In this document: one piece after another, positions 59,537 to 64,000 of the stretch | How the letters are laid out: every line of letters begins with the position of its first letter | Numbering within the stretch: the stretch's first letter is position 1 | Source: Toxorhynchites rutilus septentrionalis | Taxonomy: Eukaryota > Arthropoda > Insecta > Diptera > Culicidae | Direction: 5' to 3' | DNA: 64,000 nucleotides | Assembly (NCBI RefSeq): GCF_029784135.1 | Contig: NC_073745.1 | Location: 78,865,569-78,929,568, forward strand | Program-made: the position numbers and the translations under genes | Notes under the pieces: generated by a model | What the model was told of the DNA's origin: nothing | Databases searched by the model: none | What the model saw: only the letters and a program-made list of their open reading frames with translations

Positions 59537-59813
59537 CTTTTTTTTTTTATCCAAAATATATATTTTTATTAAGGCTCATATGGCGTCAACCTGACGGGGC
59601 CGGGAGTTCAATATTTCGACAATGTTTGCTTACAACTATGTTAGTAATATGTAACCGATTACTCGCGGTTGACTCGAGGTTAGTATTACAAGTGTTCTCA
59701 TAATTGGTATGTTGCAGTCTTCGATGCTCTGTACGTGTGCCCGACACGGGATACCTCCTATTGGGATGCAGCTGACCATTAATCAGCAACGCCCCCCTAG
59801 TCTGTACGACATA
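59537..59813 (-). mobile_element. Retroposon 3' end with A-tail (LINE or SINE)
   Basis: Read on the minus strand it ends in a run of ten or more A after TATATTTTGGAT. Target duplication TATAAGTTGT at 59527-59536 and 59814-59823. It holds CGGCCCCGTCAGGTTGACGC and TATGAGCC. No tRNA boxes, so more likely a 5'-truncated LINE or another SINE class. Confidence 0.75.
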
Positions 59814-60639
59814 TATAAGTTGTTTATCTTAAGTTGTCTTATCAACAGTCGGTTGATTTCATTCGTATTCAACAGAAAAGCAGTCCTGAATCGAATCCAA
59901 ATTCATTATTATCATTGCCCGCTTATTTCTCTAGCGCACCGATCGATGAACTTGGGCGACGAAGGTGTTAATGTATGAGCAGGACATCGTTTCCTGGTTG
60001 CTTCGTTTCTTATTCGACCTTTAAGACGCGAAGTAACTTTGGTGTTTCCATTTGTTGGTCGTTATATCCCATATTTCAGGCACTATTTAAAAAAAGTCCG
60101 TACCATCGTTCTCAGATCGACCAGTTTTTGTTACGATCAAGCGAATAGAAAACTTTTGTTCACTAAATATCTTTATTATTTTCCGTCCCTCTTCCGTCAA
60201 TAGAATACCTTTCGCCATTCCTTTAAATTTTACGTAAATCACTAATCTGACCAACTTCTTACGTTGCACATCTAATATTTATCTCGTAAATCGAACATTC
60301 CCAAGTATTTTTTCAACAAACACAGATAAAGGCTTGATGATGAAAAACGACGTTTGAATGTTTATATCCACCGATGCCGCCTTGTGTGTGTGATTGTGAC
60401 GAACGTCCTTTTAATAAAATTGACTTAAATATACTATCACTACAGCAAATAAGTATTCCGGTAAAAAGAACATTGCTAGTTGTTTTGAAAGTGTTTCAAG
60501 TTTTTTTTCCAAGTGCGGCTAAACGAATGTCTATCACAGTAAATAGTTACAATTTGGCAAGCAAACGGAATTTTATTTGCTTTTATTTCAATAGTTATTG
60601 GACGACAACAGTTAGGTGCGAACCTTTGCCCCGCATTAC

Positions 60640-60880
60640 TCTATCGGTTAGTTCAAGAGATAGAAAAAAAGTTTGTTCTACAAAGATGTCTCAAATAACT
60701 GGGACTACAACATTGTCGAACTATATTTACCTCTATCTATAAAGATAAGAAAGTTAGATTTTTTATTACATCGACAGTTTTAGTCACCCTATTTTGGACA
60801 ACATAAAAATGAGCGCTCTATCATATGTAACAACTTTGTGGAAGACAGTTTTTGTCTAGAGAATAACTGTCGAGCTCTAA
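60640..60880 (+). repeat. R-family fragment
   Basis: Copy of the foldback R arm (CAAGAGATAG, TGTCTCAAATAACTGGG, ACAACATTGTCGAACTA, GAGCGCTCTATCATATG), in the orientation of 49930-50140. Confidence 0.85.
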
Positions 60881-61081
60881 ATGCTAATTTCTACTTAAAT
60901 GCATCTCCTGGACCATTGTGCATTGCACAAACCGATAAAATCTCCGTTTTAAGATAACCTCAAATTTATGGGTAAAAGAACTTGGTATAGTTGTTTTTTT
61001 TATATTTATGGAAAATATACCCAAAAAAAAAAGAATAACAACATTTTGAAGCGACTAAATTTTCTAGACTCTGAATAATAA

Positions 61082-61215
61082 CCAGCGATGAAACGGAAAG
61101 TTGTTTAGCCGGATATCGGATAATGAATATTCGGCCAGCTTCAAAGCAAGATGGTCGAATATTTGGCAGCCGAAACTAAGAACAGTTTGCGCGCATGAAG
61201 CAATTGGTATAAAAA
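61082..61215 (-). mobile_element. hAT right-end fragment
   Basis: GCGATGAAACGGAAAGTTGTTTAG, then GCCGGATATCGGAT and ATTCGGCCAGC, resembles the reverse complement of the right end of 16922-17897. Only the end is present. Confidence 0.65.
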
Positions 61216-62968
61216 ATATGAAAGAATACTATATTTTTCGCTTCGAATGAATATCCTATTTAATAGTGTTCCTACAAGGAATATTGAACAAATTTTTGTT
61301 CGTGATAATGATTTTATATTCCACACTCGACAAAAAATTAAAGGAACGAGATCATTCAAATCATTCAAACATTTACTGCCTCATTATGGAACAATTAGCT
61401 CCCGAAGCGGAAGACCCAAATGGTTGACTAAAAGTGACAGAATATAATTCTTGAAATAGAAAAGATATTTATATCTACTTTTGACCCACTTCGAGCGCCA
61501 CTTGAAATTAAAAGAAATTGTATTTTCAACGGTCTGTAACGGAGTATCGACCAATCTTCTGTGAAACTGGAATTTTCATGCTATTTCATGCTACACCACT
61601 ACCCGATGATACGCCGTAATCATCGCAGATTCGCTCGTTACCTCAGCGCCATTAACATAAATACCTGACTGTGGGCAGCCATGATGGATAAAATATGCCG
61701 GAAACGTAAGTATACAATTTAAAATTCACATAAACAGGACCGTCACGAGCTCCGGTAACTACCCTCGCCGAGAAGTACGGTTACAAGGTAACGATTAAAA
61801 AGCAGAGTGAGAAAATGAAAACCCAAACGAAGCCAACCCAACGACTCGAGGATGACAGGATGGAACGCACAGGCCAGGAGGAATCCTTGATTTGTTTGAT
61901 TAAATTCACCGTGAAGCGTGCAAAAAATCAGCGTGCAGCTGGAAAACTCGGTTTGCTGCCGGAGCTGCTGATTATGTGAACCCGGCGTAGCTACCAACAG
62001 GATAATAAATAGCATTATTGGGATAGGCTTCGATGGCCGGCCAGGGTGCAGCGCAGGATCGGGGTGTCCTTTCCTCCTATCTTTACGGAATGCCACCGCC
62101 GATGAAACGCCGGTGAAAAGCCGTGTCCTATACGCCAGATTAGTGTGTCATCAATATTTCATAAATGATGTTTGTCTTGTTCTCCTATTTTTGGTCTTGA
62201 TGGCGGTAGTGGCAGAAGCTCGGGGACGGCTGCATGTGCCGCCGATTCGTTCCGATGTTCCGTTGATTTTTCGGCAGTTGGCTCCTGGGAAGTCACGGAT
62301 CTGCTGCTGCTGCTGCTGCTGCATCGGGATATCGGTGTCAATGCGCGCTGCGATCTACAGAAGTGATTAGGAATTATTATAGATCTTGTTCGCAGCCTGC
62401 GAGCGACTCTCTATGGGAATTATCGGGGCGAGATTTATGGAGTTGGACTGACGCGGGGAAAATACGAGCGCACGCTGGAAAATGGAAGCGATTCAACCAT
62501 TTTTATTTGGTTTGGATGTGACGCTCTAGCGTGACGGGCCATAACGAGTCATGCAAATTCAGCTCTTTGTTTGGTTAAGGAATGGGGTGAGTTGGAAGTG
62601 AACTCCCCTCACAACGACGGTGGTTCCGGGGATGGGCGGTCTTCAATCATGGCTTATAATGGCTGATGATTTGTAGCATACATTTTAGAAGTATTGTAGT
62701 GAAATTAGGAATTTAATTATAATATTTTATCCGAATGGATTTTTAGCCGAATTTTAAACATTTCTTCTCCACTTCTCCTTCATTGATTAACCTTCCTCAA
62801 TCGGGATTCAGTTTGATCATTAACTCCAACGCAATACAAATCTTCTTTCGTCGTCATTCGAAAAACTTTCAGTGGACGCGTCTCATTCCATATTTCGCTA
62901 AGATATTTCCAGCGTATAGAAAATATTTGTTTTATTTCCTACGATCGTTTTGCATTGAGCATTTATAT
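61216..62968. other. Probably unique sequence, no gene called
   Basis: 61740-62640 is GC-richer, with open frames on both strands over 61743-62370 but no recognisable domain. A (CTG)7 microsatellite lies at 62301-62322 inside a Leu- or Cys-reading frame, which explains those frames. Confidence 0.4.
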
Positions 62969-62970
62969 TA

Positions 62971-64000
62971 GGCTGTCAAAAAAGTCCTGCGGTTTGTTTT
63001 TTGAATTTTCATTTGTTCATAACATTAGTTACAATCATCTGTTTTAAGTCAAATATGCACCGTTTTGTTCGATGACTTGTTCCCAACGAGATTCCAACTT
63101 CATAATACCCCTGTTATAGAAGCTCGCTTCCTTATTGGCAAAAAAACTCGGATAGCCAATTTTCACAGAACTTCTTTGTGGATAACTTCTGACTACCTAG
63201 CTCGTTCGCCATGGACAAAAACAGGTGGTAGTCACTTGGTGCAAGGTCCGGACTATACGGCGGATGCAAAAGAACCTCCCATCCGAGCTCCCGGAACTTC
63301 TGGCGCGTCACCAAAGAAGTGTGTGGCCTGGCGTTGTCCTGATGGAAGACAATGCGGCCTCTGTTTATCAAAGATGGCCTCTTCTTCATGAATGCTACCT
63401 CCAAGCGGTCCAGTTGTTGGCAGTACAGGTCCGAATTGAGCGTTTGGCCATAGGGAAGCAGCTCATAATAGATTATTCCTTGACAATCCCACCAAACACA
63501 CAGCAGAACCTTCCTGGCCGTTAATGAGGGCTTGGCGATGGTTTGGGCCGGCTCACCGCGCTTCGAACACGACCGCTTGCGCTTCACGTTGTCGTAAGTG
63601 ACCCACTTTTCATCGCCAGTCACCATCCGCTTCAGAAACGGGTCGATTTTGTTGCGATTCAGCAGCGATTCACATGCGTCGATACGGTCAAAGATGTTTT
63701 TTTGCGTCAACGTGTGTGGCATCCATACATCGAGCTTCTTTGTGAATCCAAGCTTCTTCAAATGGTTAATAACGGTTTGATGACTTATCCCCAGCTCTTG
63801 GCCGATGCTACGGCTGCTACTATACCGGTCTTTCTCGGCTAATTCAGCGATTTTGTCGCAATTTTCGACGACAGGCCTTCCGGAGCGTAGCGCATCTTCG
63901 ACGACCTCTACACCAGAACGAAAACGTTGAAACCATCGTTGTGCGGTGGAAATGGAAACTGTATCGAGTCCAAAAACTGCACAAATTTTATTGGCAGCTT
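62971..64000 (-). mobile_element. Mariner element, second copy, cut by window end
   Basis: Left TIR GGCTGTCAAAAAAGTCCTGC after TA (62969-62970). Very similar to 58110-59358. The right end lies beyond the window. Confidence 0.93.
63132..64000 (-). pseudogene. Mariner transposase, partial, C-terminal frameshift
   Basis: Open from the window edge (ANKICAVFGLDTVSIST) through both HTH motifs. It reads straight across the point where the other copy is frameshifted (WMPHTLTQKNIFDRID) and retains all three catalytic Asp (GDEKW, FHQDNARPH, DLAPSDYH). It ends at 63132 because one extra A in an A-run (near 63139) shifts the frame. The last ~30 residues are lost relative to the other copy. Confidence 0.9.

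Larger units (their letters stand above)
57165..59967. mobile_element. piggyBac-like element, non-autonomous
   Basis: Flanked by TTAA (57161-57164, 59968-59971). The left end CACTTTAAACGCCCCGTTAC followed by CCCAGATCTGGGT resembles piggyBac-like termini. The right end (reversed CACCTTCGTCGCCCAAG) is diverged. The interior 57370-57640 carries repeats of the kind seen at 12700-13990. It later received a mariner and a retroposon. Confidence 0.75.
56430..60269 (-). pseudogene. Tc1 transposase, split by a piggyBac-like element
   Basis: The N-terminus is at 59972-60269 (GILLTEEGRKIIKIFSEQKF HTH) and continues after the insertion at 57160. Across the TTAA junction the sequence is collinear (SCSYIKAE..VVPVTKRHI), which proves one interrupted gene. 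The core KRNFGGGSLTVWGAVS and C-terminal ENLWRILAEMVYANG are recognisable. Several stops and shifts make it inactive. Confidence 0.87.
56179..60539 (-). mobile_element. Tc1-like element with IR/DR ends
   Basis: Outer TIR CAGTGGTAGACATTCGTTTA and, reversed, CTGTGATAGACATTCGTTTA at the right end, flanked by TA (56177-56178, 60540-60541). An inner copy of the site lies at 56360 (GTGGACATTCGTTTAGCCGC). A decayed one may be near 60345-60371 on the right. This is the double-site (IR/DR) layout of some Tc1 elements. Without insertions the element is ~1.55 kb. Confidence 0.88.
56077..60634. mobile_element. MITE with pogo-like ends hosting the insertion nest
   Basis: GGGGCAAAGGTGCGCA at 56078 and, reversed, GGTGCGAACCTTTGCCCC at 60615-60632. 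Without the Tc1 element (56179-60539) only ~195 bp remain, the size of a MITE. The same end sequence as the element at 53748-56074. Confidence 0.65.

Noticed and set aside
62113..62370. Frame with a hydrophobic start and CCCCCCC run
   Set aside because: The run is a CTG microsatellite. The apparent signal peptide followed by it is unconvincing.

Overview
The window looks like a transposon-dense, AT-rich intergenic or intronic stretch of a culicine mosquito genome, most likely Aedes-like. The reasons are the Tc1/mariner elements with a DD37E catalytic triad and TA target duplications (the mosquito ITmD37E type), a tRNA-derived SINE ending in a GAA-rich tail, Helitrons with insect-type termini, and many MITEs and foldback repeats. 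No multi-exon host protein-coding gene can be supported. The only cellular RNA gene is a tRNA-Arg(TCG) at 73-145 on the minus strand.

Layout. 1-2700: tRNA gene, then unique-looking sequence. 2726-3330: a fragment of a long-TIR element split by Helitrons. 3875-12142: a decayed Ty3/gypsy retrotransposon with gag, protease, reverse transcriptase, RNase H and integrase remnants, a tRNA-Lys-type primer site and an intact-looking -1 frameshift site. 12700-13990: a foldback array of ~110-120 bp units. 14789-18811: a long-TIR foldback holding a TA-flanked MITE, a non-autonomous hAT element and a large palindrome. 18935-20337: another TIR element. 23072-27634: a 4.6 kb element with ~0.85 kb TIRs, a broken DFSENY-type transposase-like gene, a palindromic tandem-repeat promoter and a mariner in its right arm. 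28752-30650: a Helitron with insertions. 36220-39066: a repeat holding a hAT element, which holds a SINE. 41326-45145: a second hAT copy broken up by an ITmD37E copy, a MITE with a SINE inside it, and a 3-bp-TSD MITE. 48030-50395: a foldback with a TA-flanked MITE in its loop. 50826-52125: a second ITmD37E copy. 52165-52960: a ~98 bp tandem array split by a SINE. 53748-56074: a pogo-like TIR element with a compact two-exon psq/CENP-B-type DNA-binding gene and two Helitrons nested in opposite orientation. 56077-60634: a nest with four insertion levels (MITE, Tc1, piggyBac-like, then mariner and a retroposon side by side). 62971-64000: a second mariner, cut by the window end.

The DNA is best read as a stack of insertion events. 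Many junctions can be dated relative to each other because the target duplication or the uninterrupted sister repeat is visible. The retrotransposon and the transposases are almost all inactivated by stops, frameshifts or internal deletions. The near-intact exceptions are the ITmD37E transposases and the small psq-type gene. The best candidates for something little described are the long-TIR element at 23072-27634, with its unusual transposase family and repeat-built promoter, and the DNA-binding-only gene at 53873-54330.
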